Source: DATDEW01 sp046590205 (GTDB lineage: Bacteria; Bacteroidota; Ignavibacteria; Palsa-1295). From it: a stretch of DNA of 44,926 nt. The notes under the pieces are model-generated. The model had not been told where the DNA came from. It saw only the letters and a list, made by a program, of their open reading frames with translations, and did not search any database. Positions 24,745 to 33,299 of the stretch are shown piece after piece. Within the stretch, counting starts at the first letter, position 1, and each line of letters starts with the position of its first letter. The stretch is from positions 1 through 44,926 of the forward strand of contig JBKJTT010000024.1 of the NCBI GenBank assembly GCA_046590205.1, written 5' to 3'. Made by a program: the position numbers and the translations under genes.

Positions 24745-26766
24745 GTGAAAAAGTTATTGCTTGTTGGATTTCTTCTCGCTCCGTTTGTGCTTACTGCTCA
24801 GACGACAGACAGCATCAAGAAGTCGCAGGGTGAAGCAGTAGTCGTTGAAGCGGAGCGTCCGTTTTCTGCGGCAAGCGATGCAGCGTTCCGCGCAGCCAGT
24901 TTCCAACTACGCCCGAAGAGCTCGGCACAGGATATTCTTCGTGTCGTGCCGGGTCTCTTCATCGCGCAACATGCAGGCGGCGGAAAAGCAGAACAGATAT
25001 TCCTTCGCGGCTTTGATGCCGATCACGGAACAGACGTAAACATCTCTGTTGATGATGCGCCTGTTAATATGGTATCACACGGACACGGGCAAGGATATGC
25101 CGACTTGCACTTCATCATACCCGAAGCTATCGAGCGAGTTGATGTTGCAAAGGGACCATACTTTGCACGATTTGGCGACCTTGCAACAGCTGGCGCAGTT
25201 GTCTTCAACACGTATGAAAAACTTGGTGAAAATATCGTTCGTGTTGAAGGCGGACAGTTCGGTACGTATCGCGCGCTCGGACTTATCAAAGCACCATTCG
25301 AGAGCGATAAAATAAGCTCCTACTTTGGTGCAGAGGTCTATAAAACCGATGGTTACTTTGAGTCAGAGCAGAACTTCAACCGTATCAACCTCATGGGTAA
25401 AGCTACATTCATGACAGGTGAGACAAGCAAGATATCCGCATCTATACTCACCTTCTCCGGCGGATGGGATGCAAGCGGACAAGTCCCCAGCCGTGCTGTT
25501 GAATCAGGTCTTATCACACGCTACGGCGCGATAGACCCCAACGAAGGCGGCGCGACAAGCCGTACGACTGGTATCTTGAAGTTCACGACAGGCGGCGCAA
25601 ATCCCTTCACGCTTACTGGTTCAGTGACCGATTACCGCTTCCGTCTTTATAGTAACTTCACATTCTATCTTGATGACACGGTCAATGGCGACATGATCGA
25701 GCAAACTGATAAGCGTACGATCACAGCACTACGCGCAGAATCAAACCAGAGTTACCAAGTTGGTAATTCGATCATGCGTACAACATTCGGCGCGAATCTA
25801 CGCACTGATGATATAGCCGTTGGTCTCTATCACGATTCGGTTCGTACACGAATCGAGACTCGCCGCGAGGGGTTGGTCAATCAGCGTCAGCTCGGGACAT
25901 ACCTACAGCAAGAAATTGCCTATGATATGTTTAATCTTCAACTTGGTATGCGCGCTGATTATATCGGTTTCGATGTTACGAACTCACTTGAGCAAGGCGC
26001 GTCGCCCGAAGGAGTAGCGCAGCAATTTATTTTTTCGCCGAAAGCAAATCTATCTATCACACCGAGCGAAGGTCTTTCTTTCTTTGGTAACTTCGGATAT
26101 GGTTTTCACTCGAACGATGCGCGTGTCGTCGTCGCTGCAAAAGGCGCTGACTCTACCCTTCCGAGAGCAATAGGATTTGAAACAGGTGTTCGCATCGGTA
26201 AAGTAACAGATCTGATTTCCGGAAGTGTTGCCGCATGGCAGCTTGATCTCGAGAGCGAACTTGTCTATATCGGTGATGCAGGTGAGTACGAACCAAAAGG
26301 TAAAACACGCCGTCAAGGCATTGATATGGAGCTTCGCGTCACGCCGCTCGAATGGCTTGCATTCGGTGCTGATATGACAATCTCTCGCGGACGCTTTCTT
26401 GATCTGGCTGAAGGCGAAAACTTTATCCCGCTTGCACCGAACATGACGCTCACTGCAAATGCAGTTGCAAAGTTCGAGTCGGTTTCCGCCGCGCTTCGCC
26501 TGCGTATGCTCGATGACCGTCCGGCAAACGAGACGAACAGCGTTACTGCGTTCGGATATGAAATTATTGATCTCTCTGCAGCGTACCACATCAGCGCGAA
26601 CATCGAAGTCTATGCCAATATTGAAAACCTCTTCGACGCAGTCTGGAACGAAGCGCAGTTCGACACAGAAAGCCGCTTGAAAGGCGAAGCTGAATCAGTA
26701 AGTGAACTCCACTACACCCCAGGCTCACCGCGAAATGTACGAGTTGGTATGGCATATAAATTCTAA
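24745..26766 (+). CDS. TonB-dependent receptor with HGHGQGYADLHF plug motif
   Basis: 673 residues from a GTG at 24745 (MKKLLLVGFLLAPFVLTAQ signal). The plug domain follows: SAQDILRVVPGLFIAQHAGG, IFLRGFDADHGTDVNISVD, VNMVSHGHGQGYADLHFIIP, and RVDVAKGPYFARFGDLATAG. The rest is a 22-strand-type barrel ending LHYTPGSPRNVRVGMAYKF with a terminal phenylalanine. The signature with DADHGTD and a His-rich HGHGQGYADLHF loop marks a distinct receptor subfamily of unknown substrate. No carboxypeptidase-like N-terminal domain. Its partner genes just upstream encode a TPR lipoprotein and a DUF4331 surface protein. Confidence 0.9.
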   Translation: MKKLLLVGFLLAPFVLTAQTTDSIKKSQGEAVVVEAERPFSAASDAAFRAASFQLRPKSSAQDILRVVPGLFIAQHAGGGKAEQIFLRGFDADHGTDVNISVDDAPVNMVSHGHGQGYADLHFIIPEAIERVDVAKGPYFARFGDLATAGAVVFNTYEKLGENIVRVEGGQFGTYRALGLIKAPFESDKISSYFGAEVYKTDGYFESEQNFNRINLMGKATFMTGETSKISASILTFSGGWDASGQVPSRAVESGLITRYGAIDPNEGGATSRTTGILKFTTGGANPFTLTGSVTDYRFRLYSNFTFYLDDTVNGDMIEQTDKRTITALRAESNQSYQVGNSIMRTTFGANLRTDDIAVGLYHDSVRTRIETRREGLVNQRQLGTYLQQEIAYDMFNLQLGMRADYIGFDVTNSLEQGASPEGVAQQFIFSPKANLSITPSEGLSFFGNFGYGFHSNDARVVVAAKGADSTLPRAIGFETGVRIGKVTDLISGSVAAWQLDLESELVYIGDAGEYEPKGKTRRQGIDMELRVTPLEWLAFGADMTISRGRFLDLAEGENFIPLAPNMTLTANAVAKFESVSAALRLRMLDDRPANETNSVTAFGYEIIDLSAAYHISANIEVYANIENLFDAVWNEAQFDTESRLKGEAESVSELHYTPGSPRNVRVGMAYKF

Positions 26767-26774
26767 CCACTCCC

Positions 26775-26902
26775 CTACTGCTTCACTAACTTACCAGTTA
26801 CTACATCCGTGCAACCCTTTGAGTTGTCTTTCTTAGAGCAGAAATTGAGGTAGGACCGATTACCATAAGTAATGCGGATAGAAAGAGGATTGTTCTTTTC
26901 AT
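26775..26902 (-). pseudogene. Possible remnant of a small exported protein
   Basis: ATG at 26902 opens MKRTILFLSALLMVIGPTSISA, a good signal peptide, but the frame ends at 26801 after 11 unremarkable residues. A neighbouring frame across the same bases reads CSKKDNSKGCTDVVTGKLVKQ before a stop at 26775. A one-base deletion near 26833 would join the two into a roughly 43-residue lipoprotein-like product (signal peptide then Cys and a hydrophilic linker). The evidence is only frame shape; chance is possible. Confidence 0.3.
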
Positions 26903-26927
26903 TGGAGTTAGTGAAATTAGGATGAAA

Positions 26928-28679
26928 TCAGTTGGTTAAAAAAAACTTTTTTGTAACTTGGGAGTTGCTGTCTTTAAGAATAATAAAATAGGTCCCTGAA
27001 GCATGGCCTCGCAAATAAAATGAGACCCTTCGTCCGTAATATGATATATCCTTACGCTCTGTGATCAATCTCCCAAGAATATCTCTTATCTCCAAAGAAA
27101 TATTTTCGCCTTCGGTTAGCGATACTTCGACCTCTAATATGCCATTCTTAAGAGACGAGATGTGAATATCCGATGCCGAGTTGTTTTTTGGGGCATCTTT
27201 TACTGCATTCTTTATTTGATGGGGTATCTTCGATGAGCCATAAAGTATTCCTATCGAGCCGTAACCATACTTCTGTTGTTCAGGATAACCAAATGAGGGA
27301 GCTCCAAAAAAGAGGTCAAGATACTGATCCCCATTTGCATCTACTGTATCCCAATCAGTGGCAAAATATGCTGATGGAAGATTTTCAAATATCATATCTG
27401 CTTGATTATCAAATGCATCTCCAAGCATATACAAATGGTTAAAGCCGATCAACGACCCTTCGGTATAGTTAACAATTAGGTATTTATTGGTATTGGGAGA
27501 CCGTGTTAGTTGACCTACGAAGATATTATACGAAGGAGATGTAAATAGATAAGACGGGTCGATTTCTTTTAGGTCGTATATCGTAGAGACAGTATCAAGA
27601 TGTATCCGATACTTGCCAAAATCAGTCCCACCTTTGAGGATAGATATTCTCCCTAATCCGTCATCCTTATTTATAACGTACCAAAAAATGAAATCTTTCG
27701 ATGAATCCCAGGAAGGTTTATCTAATACTCTTTCAATTTTAGCATAATCAAAATCAACAGGGTTACCTTGTGGATGTACTCTAAGTAAATGATCTCGCCC
27801 GATCAAGATCGTATCTTCCTGCATCGCACGAAGGAATTCTTGGGGGTTAAACTTTCCCTCTCTCTTATAGAAGAAGATATTTGACCACTCATCAAGTGCT
27901 AATATATCCTGATTTCCGGTGCCTCTGAAATCACCTTGCTTTACAGTACGTCTATTTGCTATATATCCAACATGGTCAAATGTATTGGAAAAGTAGATTT
28001 CATCAGGAGTTGGAAAATCTCCGTGCTCATATAATTTCGACCCACCATAATATACCGACAAAAAGTTTGAGTCTCGTATTGTTGAATCCTCAACATGCCG
28101 TTGAAGACCGACAATAATATCATCAACAGTATCGGCTGAGTAACGAGTTACGATAGGCTTTATTCCTTGAATTTCATAATACTTTCCATCAGGACTTTTA
28201 TATGTATTGATATAAATTCGTCGTGCTGTATCATAAAGCCCGTTCTCATCCGCCCAGTATATAAATAGATAACCGCCCATATCTATGAGCATATCCACAT
28301 CTTTTGAATTGCGAAAATGTCCATATTGTCTTTGTGGGGGATATTGTGCACCTTCACCTACAATAAATGTCCCTTCTATCTTCGGATTTTGAACAGAGAA
28401 AGCTACATTGGGGTCGATGACGTCAAATCTTGAACCATATTTTGCCGAATCAATCGACAACCCTATTATTGCCAATCTTGTCTTCGTTGAACCGGGTTTA
28501 GGGGGAAGACGGAAGAAATCTCCCAAATACTGATTTTCATAGGTTCCATGTCTAAAATCCACCTCTGTCTTATCATTGAAGTCAGGATAATAGCATTTTT
28601 CATCTGCCACCCACTGTGACGATGCTGATGTGCTAATTAAGAGCAGAACTCCAACTATGCAGGAAAAGAGTATTTTCAT
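26928..28679 (-). CDS. T9SS-secreted FG-GAP-like propeller protein
   Basis: 583 residues with signal peptide MKILFSCIVGVLLLISTSASS. The body has several FG-GAP/VCBS-like stretches (NQDILALDEWSNIFFYKREG, DTVDANGDQYLDLFFGAPSF, YGYGSIGILYGSSK), which in related proteins bind calcium through D-x-D/N-x-D turns. The last 80 residues form a T9SS type A sorting domain, somewhat divergent (LEIRDILGRLITE, ASGTYFIILKDSNSQVTKKF) and without a clear YPNP start. Convergent with the TonB receptor. Function unknown. Confidence 0.8.
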   Translation of the reverse strand: MKILFSCIVGVLLLISTSASSQWVADEKCYYPDFNDKTEVDFRHGTYENQYLGDFFRLPPKPGSTKTRLAIIGLSIDSAKYGSRFDVIDPNVAFSVQNPKIEGTFIVGEGAQYPPQRQYGHFRNSKDVDMLIDMGGYLFIYWADENGLYDTARRIYINTYKSPDGKYYEIQGIKPIVTRYSADTVDDIIVGLQRHVEDSTIRDSNFLSVYYGGSKLYEHGDFPTPDEIYFSNTFDHVGYIANRRTVKQGDFRGTGNQDILALDEWSNIFFYKREGKFNPQEFLRAMQEDTILIGRDHLLRVHPQGNPVDFDYAKIERVLDKPSWDSSKDFIFWYVINKDDGLGRISILKGGTDFGKYRIHLDTVSTIYDLKEIDPSYLFTSPSYNIFVGQLTRSPNTNKYLIVNYTEGSLIGFNHLYMLGDAFDNQADMIFENLPSAYFATDWDTVDANGDQYLDLFFGAPSFGYPEQQKYGYGSIGILYGSSKIPHQIKNAVKDAPKNNSASDIHISSLKNGILEVEVSLTEGENISLEIRDILGRLITERKDISYYGRRVSFYLRGHASGTYFIILKDSNSQVTKKFFLTN

Positions 28680-28926
28680 CTCTATAAAGACACGCGAAAA
28701 ACGAAAGCAGTGCGGTCAAAAATACGGACGGAATAGTGAGGAATATAGGTGCTTATGAAAATCATCGAAAACAGAGCGGAAACGCCGATTCTGCATTTTC
28801 CCAAAGATTATCTTATTGATTTATAATTGGTTAGAGGGTATTTTATTTAGGCATCTTGCAAAAATAGGTTTCATGTGTTATTTTTGTACGGGAAAGTTTG
28901 GACATTTCCCTTTTCCGAGGAATTTT

Positions 28927-28980
28927 AGATTGCTTTCCTCGATTCCTCGGAACCGGGCTAAAGCCGCTCCTCGCAATGAC
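28927..28980 (-). repeat. Dispersed intergenic repeat, GTCATTGCGAGG type
   Basis: Read on the minus strand it begins GTCATTGCGAGGAGCGGC and ends CGAGGAAAGCAATCT. It shares its GTCAT-x3-GA head and x-AATCT/GGATCT end with the repeats at 29090 and 44147. This kind of sequence recurs between genes in many environmental bacterial genomes. Confidence 0.6.
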
Positions 28981-29089
28981 AACTCGAAACACCTGACCGC
29001 CTAACCCCCTAAACGTCTCCCCAAATAACCATGTGTAAATGTACAGCACCATCCATTAACCGATGCTTTTATGTGTACATACAGATATC

Positions 29090-29119
29090 AGATCCTTCGG
29101 CTGGCGCCTCAGGATGAGC
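29090..29119 (-). repeat. Dispersed intergenic repeat, TCATCCTGAG type
   Basis: On the minus strand it runs from GGCTCATCCTGAGGCGCC to AGCCGAAGGATCT, a near-palindrome closely resembling the widespread TCATCCTGAG...GAAGGATCT intergenic motif. Confidence 0.6.
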
Positions 29120-29231
29120 CAAAGGCGGCGAGAGTGCACAGTGATACTGTTGATTTATATATGACTTACAAGGCAAAATTACGTAATTCTCATATCGGCA
29201 ACCGAGATGGTTGCGCTACTGTTTAACCACT

Positions 29232-30332
29232 ATGGCACGAGTATTACTTGGGATGAGCGGCGGACTTGATTCGTCGGTGGCGGCATTACTGCTCAAAGAG
29301 CAAGGGCATGACGTCATCGGGATGACCATCAAGACCTATAGCTACGACCAGATTGCCGGGAGCAACCCTGCCAACGATACCTCCTGCTGTTCGCTTGATG
29401 GGATGAACGATGCCCGCCGCGTGGCACATTCTCTGGGAATACCGCACTACATCACCGATATGACCGAGCTATTCGGGCATGAAATAATAGACTACTTTAA
29501 AGAGACCTACCTCGAGGGTGAGACGCCGAACCCCTGCGTCAAATGCAACAGAGAAATCAAATGGGCTGCAATGCTCCGCAAGGCAGACGCTCTTGGATGT
29601 GAATTTATCTCGACAGGCCATTACGTCAAGCTCCGCGAGGAGAACCAGAGGATGGTCATTTCCCGCTCGCCAGATGCGAATAAAGACCAGACCTACGCAC
29701 TGTGGGCTGTGCGAAACGAAGACTTCCGCCGAACGCTCTTCCCACTTCAGGAATTGACAAAGCCAGAGGTTAGAGAGATTGCCTACAAGCATAACCTTCC
29801 CGTCGCAGGCAAGCAGGAAAGTTATGAAATATGTTTTGTTCATGATAACGACTACCGCCGTTTCTTGCGGGAGAATGTTCCGAACATCAGCGAGCTAACT
29901 CCGAAAGGAAAATTCGTCCTGCATGGCGAGACGGTCGGAACACATGACGGCACGCCGTTCTATACCATTGGTCAGCGCAAAGGGCTTGGCTTATCTATCC
30001 CCTCCCATCCCGAACCGCTTTATGTCACGGGGTTGGATGTTATCAATAACGTCGTCGAGCTTGGCGACGATGACGAGTTGTTCTCGAATGAACTGACAGT
30101 ACACTCGTTAAACTTGATGAAATATTCTTCACTTGGGAAACAAGGGATTCCTATTACCGCTAAGATACGTTACAAAGATGAAGGTGCTGCGGCAATGCTC
30201 TATCAAATAGATGATAGTCATGCCAGAGTCAAGTTCGACTCCCCGCGCCGCGCCATCACTCCGGGGCAATCAGCGGTCTTTTATGAAGGCGATGATGTAG
30301 TCGGCGGTGGTATCATCTCTTCGGGGAAGTAA
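29232..30332 (+). CDS. mnmA: tRNA-specific 2-thiouridylase MnmA
   Basis: Adds sulfur to U34 of tRNA-Lys, -Glu and -Gln, using ATP and a persulfide relay. I use the ATG at 29232 (MARVLLGMSGGLDSS), giving 366 residues; the frame also opens at 29211 but those residues are unconserved. PP-loop SGGLDSS at 9-15. The catalytic cysteine pair is C102 (NPCVKCN) and C201 (YEICFV). DTSCCSLDG, STGHYVK, PDANKDQTYAL and FYTIGQRKGLGL are family signatures. The stop overlaps a possible start of the next gene. Confidence 0.96.
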   Translation: MARVLLGMSGGLDSSVAALLLKEQGHDVIGMTIKTYSYDQIAGSNPANDTSCCSLDGMNDARRVAHSLGIPHYITDMTELFGHEIIDYFKETYLEGETPNPCVKCNREIKWAAMLRKADALGCEFISTGHYVKLREENQRMVISRSPDANKDQTYALWAVRNEDFRRTLFPLQELTKPEVREIAYKHNLPVAGKQESYEICFVHDNDYRRFLRENVPNISELTPKGKFVLHGETVGTHDGTPFYTIGQRKGLGLSIPSHPEPLYVTGLDVINNVVELGDDDELFSNELTVHSLNLMKYSSLGKQGIPITAKIRYKDEGAAAMLYQIDDSHARVKFDSPRRAITPGQSAVFYEGDDVVGGGIISSGK

Positions 30333-30352
30333 TGAGTGTAAAAGATAGTATA

Positions 30353-30847
30353 ATGAAAAAAACTTTTGGGTTCTCTACGGTATTTCTCTTCCTTGCACTG
30401 GCAGGATTGTCATTGACTTCAGCGACCTGTAATCCGGATGTTGACCCGGCTGGGCTAGGACCGAACGAGATGCAGGCAATTGCTACAGTCGAGGGCTCCT
30501 TCTTCGCTAACGATGCCTTCGCTGTGAACGGCTCTTCCTACGCGGTTGAAGCATCAATGCCATATGCTCCCATAAGCGGCGATATTAAGATCACCTTAAG
30601 TATCCCTAAAAATGTGACAGTACCATACACAAGAAATGTATCTTCTACAGATGCTGTCATTGACTACTGCTTGGAGACTTCAAACTCTTGTGTTACATAC
30701 CGCGCAAGCAAAACTGCCGGTTCGGGCACGATAACTATTACCTCAATCTCTCCTTACCTCGAAGGTACATTCAACGGGACACTAACGCAAGTCGGTGGTG
30801 CACAAAGTCGGGTAATCTCGAACGGAGAGTTCAAGGCGGGCTTCTAA
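30353..30847 (+). CDS. Secreted protein of unknown function (DUF6252-like)
   Basis: 164 residues from the ATG at 30353 (MKKTFGFSTVFLFLALAGLS); an ATG at 30332 overlaps the mnmA stop but would add a charged stretch ahead of the signal peptide. The signal ends near LTSATC, where a cysteine follows TSA, so it may be a lipoprotein with an imperfect lipobox. The mature part is a small beta-sandwich-like domain (ATVEGSFFANDAF, GDIKITLSIP, GTITITSISPYLEGTFNGTL, RVISNGEFKAGF), the layout of DUF6252 lipoproteins. It is coupled to mnmA by position only and converges on the carboxylase gene four bases away. Confidence 0.7.
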   Translation: MKKTFGFSTVFLFLALAGLSLTSATCNPDVDPAGLGPNEMQAIATVEGSFFANDAFAVNGSSYAVEASMPYAPISGDIKITLSIPKNVTVPYTRNVSSTDAVIDYCLETSNSCVTYRASKTAGSGTITITSISPYLEGTFNGTLTQVGGAQSRVISNGEFKAGF

Positions 30848-30851
30848 ACTC

Positions 30852-32393
30852 TCACAACGGTATATTCCCATGCTTACGCCACGGATTACTTTGCTTCTTT
30901 GTACGAAGCATTTGTAAGGCACGGATGATACGCAGTCTGGTATCAGAAGGATCTATCACGTCATCAATGTAACCACGTTCAGCAGCACTGAATGGATTTG
31001 CAAATCTTTCTTTGTAGTTTGCGATGAGTTCTTCTTCTTTTTGGGCAGGGTCCTTTGCTTCAGCTATTTCTTTCTTGAAGATTATCTCGACTGCACCTTG
31101 TGGTCCCATGACGGCTATCTCTGCCGTGGGCCAAGCATAGTTCATATCGCCACGAATATGTTTGCTGTTCATCACATCATATGCACCACCATAAGCTTTT
31201 CTTGTAATGATTGTAATCTTTGGCACTGTAGCTTCGGCAAAGGCATAGAGAAGTTTTGCACCATGACGGATGATGCCGCGCCACTCCTGTTCTGTACCGG
31301 GCAAAAATCCCGGCACATCTTCAAAGACGACAAGGGGAATATTAAACGCATCGCAGAAACGGACGAACCGAGCTCCTTTAATACTTGCATCAATATCAAG
31401 TACACCTGCCATTGACATTGGCTGATTAGCAACAATACCCACTGACTCACCATTGAACCGAGCGAAGCCGACAACGATATTTGTCGCATAGTTTTTATGA
31501 ACTTCAAAAAAACTACCTTTATCAGATGCCTCTTCAATAACGCTCTTTATATCGTATGGCTTGTTCGGATTATCAGGGATAATGGAATTCAGCAAGTTAC
31601 ATTTCCTCGTGGCATCATCATCACTTGGTAGTATCGGTGTCTTCTCGCGATTATTTTGCGGGATGTAAGTAACAAGTTTACGAATACCTTCGAGGCATTC
31701 AAGTTCGTTAGGAACTGCAAAGTGAGCAACGCCAGATTTTTCAGCGTGGGTATCAGCTCCGCCGAGTGCTTCGCTCGTTACGTCTTCATGTGTGACTGTC
31801 TTGACAACATTTGGTCCGGTAACGAACATATAACTCGTGCCTTCGACCATCCAAATGAAGTCCGTAATTGCAGGAGAATAGACTGCACCACCTGCACAAG
31901 GACCGAGTATCGCCGATAGCTGCGGCACGACACCTGATGAAAGTGTATTGAGAAGGAAGATATCAGCATAACCGCCAAGTGAGACAACGCCTTCTTGGAT
32001 TCGAGCACCGCCCGAATCATTAAGACCAATAACAGGAGCACCGACCTTCATTGCCATCTTCATGATCTTCACGATCTTCTCTGCATGAGTCTCTGATAGC
32101 GAGCCGCCAAAAACAGTAAAATCCTGACTAAATACAAAGACCATCCTGCCATGAATACGACCTGAACCTGTCACTACCCCATCACCGAGCGGACGATTCT
32201 TTTCAAGCCCGAAATCATTCGAGCGGTGACGGACGAACATGTCGAACTCCTCAAAGCTGCCTTCATCAAGAAGGATCGCCAACCGCTCACGAGCAGTAAG
32301 CTTCCCTTTTTTATGCTGGTCTTCGATACGTTTCTCACCGCCGCCAAGCATCGCTTCGGCACGTAAATTTTTCAGGAGTTCTTCGTTCGTCAA
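30852..32393 (-). CDS. Acyl-CoA carboxylase carboxyltransferase subunit (propionyl-/methylmalonyl-CoA type)
   Basis: 513 residues, the length of PccB/MmdA. Crotonase-fold carboxyltransferase that moves CO2 between biotin and an acyl-CoA. Visible blocks: GKLTARERLAILLDEGSFEE, VFSQDFTVFGGSLSE, GLNDSGGARIQEGV, the acyl-CoA oxyanion loop GPCAGGAVYSPAITDF, and in the C-terminal half FEDVPGFLPGTEQEWRGIIR and RKAYGGAYDVM. Whether it serves a carboxylase or a decarboxylating sodium pump depends on partners not in this window (no biotin carboxylase or biotin carrier nearby). A ferredoxin-like gene lies 56 bases upstream on the same strand. Confidence 0.94.
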   Translation of the reverse strand: MTNEELLKNLRAEAMLGGGEKRIEDQHKKGKLTARERLAILLDEGSFEEFDMFVRHRSNDFGLEKNRPLGDGVVTGSGRIHGRMVFVFSQDFTVFGGSLSETHAEKIVKIMKMAMKVGAPVIGLNDSGGARIQEGVVSLGGYADIFLLNTLSSGVVPQLSAILGPCAGGAVYSPAITDFIWMVEGTSYMFVTGPNVVKTVTHEDVTSEALGGADTHAEKSGVAHFAVPNELECLEGIRKLVTYIPQNNREKTPILPSDDDATRKCNLLNSIIPDNPNKPYDIKSVIEEASDKGSFFEVHKNYATNIVVGFARFNGESVGIVANQPMSMAGVLDIDASIKGARFVRFCDAFNIPLVVFEDVPGFLPGTEQEWRGIIRHGAKLLYAFAEATVPKITIITRKAYGGAYDVMNSKHIRGDMNYAWPTAEIAVMGPQGAVEIIFKKEIAEAKDPAQKEEELIANYKERFANPFSAAERGYIDDVIDPSDTRLRIIRALQMLRTKKQSNPWRKHGNIPL

Positions 32394-32449
32394 GGTATTG
32401 TACTATTTAGAAAGCACAAAAATACGACAACTCTACAGGCACGTCGTAG

Positions 32450-32686
32450 TTAGGTAATAGTTCTCTCGAGAGGCTTTTCGTCATTTCGAACGTATGTCAA
32501 TGCCCCTGATGGGCATAGTCCTATCTGCTCAATGATTCGCTCGGTAGTGCTATTTTCCATTACTATCCAAGGTGAGCGACGCGGGTCAAAAACCTCCAGC
32601 AGTCCTTTCCAGCATTTTGCTGAGTGGATGCAGACATCGGGTTTCCAAACTATAGTAATATCTTCATTCGAGTATTTCTTCGTCAT
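32450..32686 (-). CDS. Divergent 4Fe-4S ferredoxin-like protein (Fer4_19 type)
   Basis: 78 residues. The pattern VWKPDVCIHSAKCWKGLLEV, FDPRRSPWIV and GLCPSGALTYVR is that of the Fer4_19 (PF06902) mono-cluster family; cysteines visible are C19, C25 and C58. Such proteins are small cytoplasmic redox or metabolite-binding proteins of uncertain role. It is upstream of the carboxyltransferase in the same direction; the 56-base gap allows a shared transcript, but a functional link is not shown. Confidence 0.85.
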   Translation of the reverse strand: MTKKYSNEDITIVWKPDVCIHSAKCWKGLLEVFDPRRSPWIVMENSTTERIIEQIGLCPSGALTYVRNDEKPLERTIT

Positions 32687-32790
32687 ACGTATCGATATTA
32701 TATCAAACTACTATAACTGCATTTCATTTTGAACGATTTCACATCAAATTGCTGTTAGGTGCCGTCTCCTATTCGCAAGAATGAGAGCTT

Positions 32791-32863
32791 CGGGGCGTGG
32801 CGCAGCTGGTAGCGCACCTGGTTTGGGACCAGGGGGTCGCACGTTCGAATCGTGTCGCCCCGA
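32791..32863 (+). tRNA. tRNA-Pro (anticodon TGG)
   Basis: CGGGGCG pairs with CGCCCCG as acceptor; the anticodon arm is CCTGG-TTTGGGA-CCAGG with anticodon TGG; the T-arm contains GTTCGAATC. 73 bases with discriminator A; CCA is not encoded. A small protein gene starts nine bases later. Confidence 0.96.
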
Positions 32864-32871
32864 CAAGGTTA

Positions 32872-33213
32872 GTGAAATTACAGAAAACGATAGGACACAT
32901 TTTTCGCGTTTTGCTCGCATTGCAGCTTGTCCTCACAACAACTGCAAGCGCACAGCATGAGATTGTTCACCTTGAAAAAAAGGCAAAAACAGAATGCTCC
33001 GACTCCGAGCATTCATCAGACGAATCATCCGATCATCACTCCGAAAACTGTATCTTCTGTGCCCATGGCTCTGCTATATCCGAGGGTTCTATAACTCTCT
33101 CGATCATCATTATCCTTCCGGTAACTGAATCTGAAGTAGAGACGCCGAGTTTTCATATCAGCCAATCCTCACAACCTCTTCCCTACCTCCGCGGACCTCC
33201 GTCAGTTAGCTAA
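32872..33213 (+). CDS. Small exported His/Cys-rich protein
   Basis: 113 residues from a GTG at 32872, nine bases past the tRNA; the longer frame that runs through the tRNA is rejected. The signal segment is VKLQKTIGHIFRVLLALQLV with cleavage near TASAQ. The mature N-terminus carries a metal-binding-like cluster: HEIVHL, TECSDSEHSS, then SDHHSENCIFCAHGSA with a C-x2-C flanked by histidines. A second hydrophobic stretch (ITLSIIIILPV) and Pro-rich tail follow. It resembles DUF2946-like small proteins that sit beside metal-related TonB receptors. A TonB receptor begins 86 bases downstream. Metal binding is inference. Confidence 0.65.
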   Translation: MKLQKTIGHIFRVLLALQLVLTTTASAQHEIVHLEKKAKTECSDSEHSSDESSDHHSENCIFCAHGSAISEGSITLSIIIILPVTESEVETPSFHISQSSQPLPYLRGPPSVS

Positions 33214-33299
33214 CTCCATTCCACTTCAAAAGCTAATTCATACTTCGTATCCATACTCGGATGCGACGGTTCATATCATTTTACAAATCTTTTTGAGAT

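Larger units (their letters stand above)
28680..29231. other. Gene-free intergenic region with dispersed repeats
   Basis: 552 bases between the divergent T9SS and mnmA genes. Short open frames on both strands (to about 69 codons) have no family character. Two members of a dispersed repeat family lie at 28927-28980 and 29090-29119. No RNA gene recognised. Confidence 0.6.

Noticed and set aside
28816..29052. Short frames on both strands near 28.9 kb
   Set aside because: They cover the dispersed repeat and have no protein-like features.
31041..31919. Frames opposite the carboxyltransferase
   Set aside because: Shadow frames; the minus-strand protein is full length with all family motifs.
32797..32871. 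N-terminal extension of the His/Cys-rich protein
   Set aside because: It translates the tRNA-Pro; the exported protein begins after it at GTG 32872.
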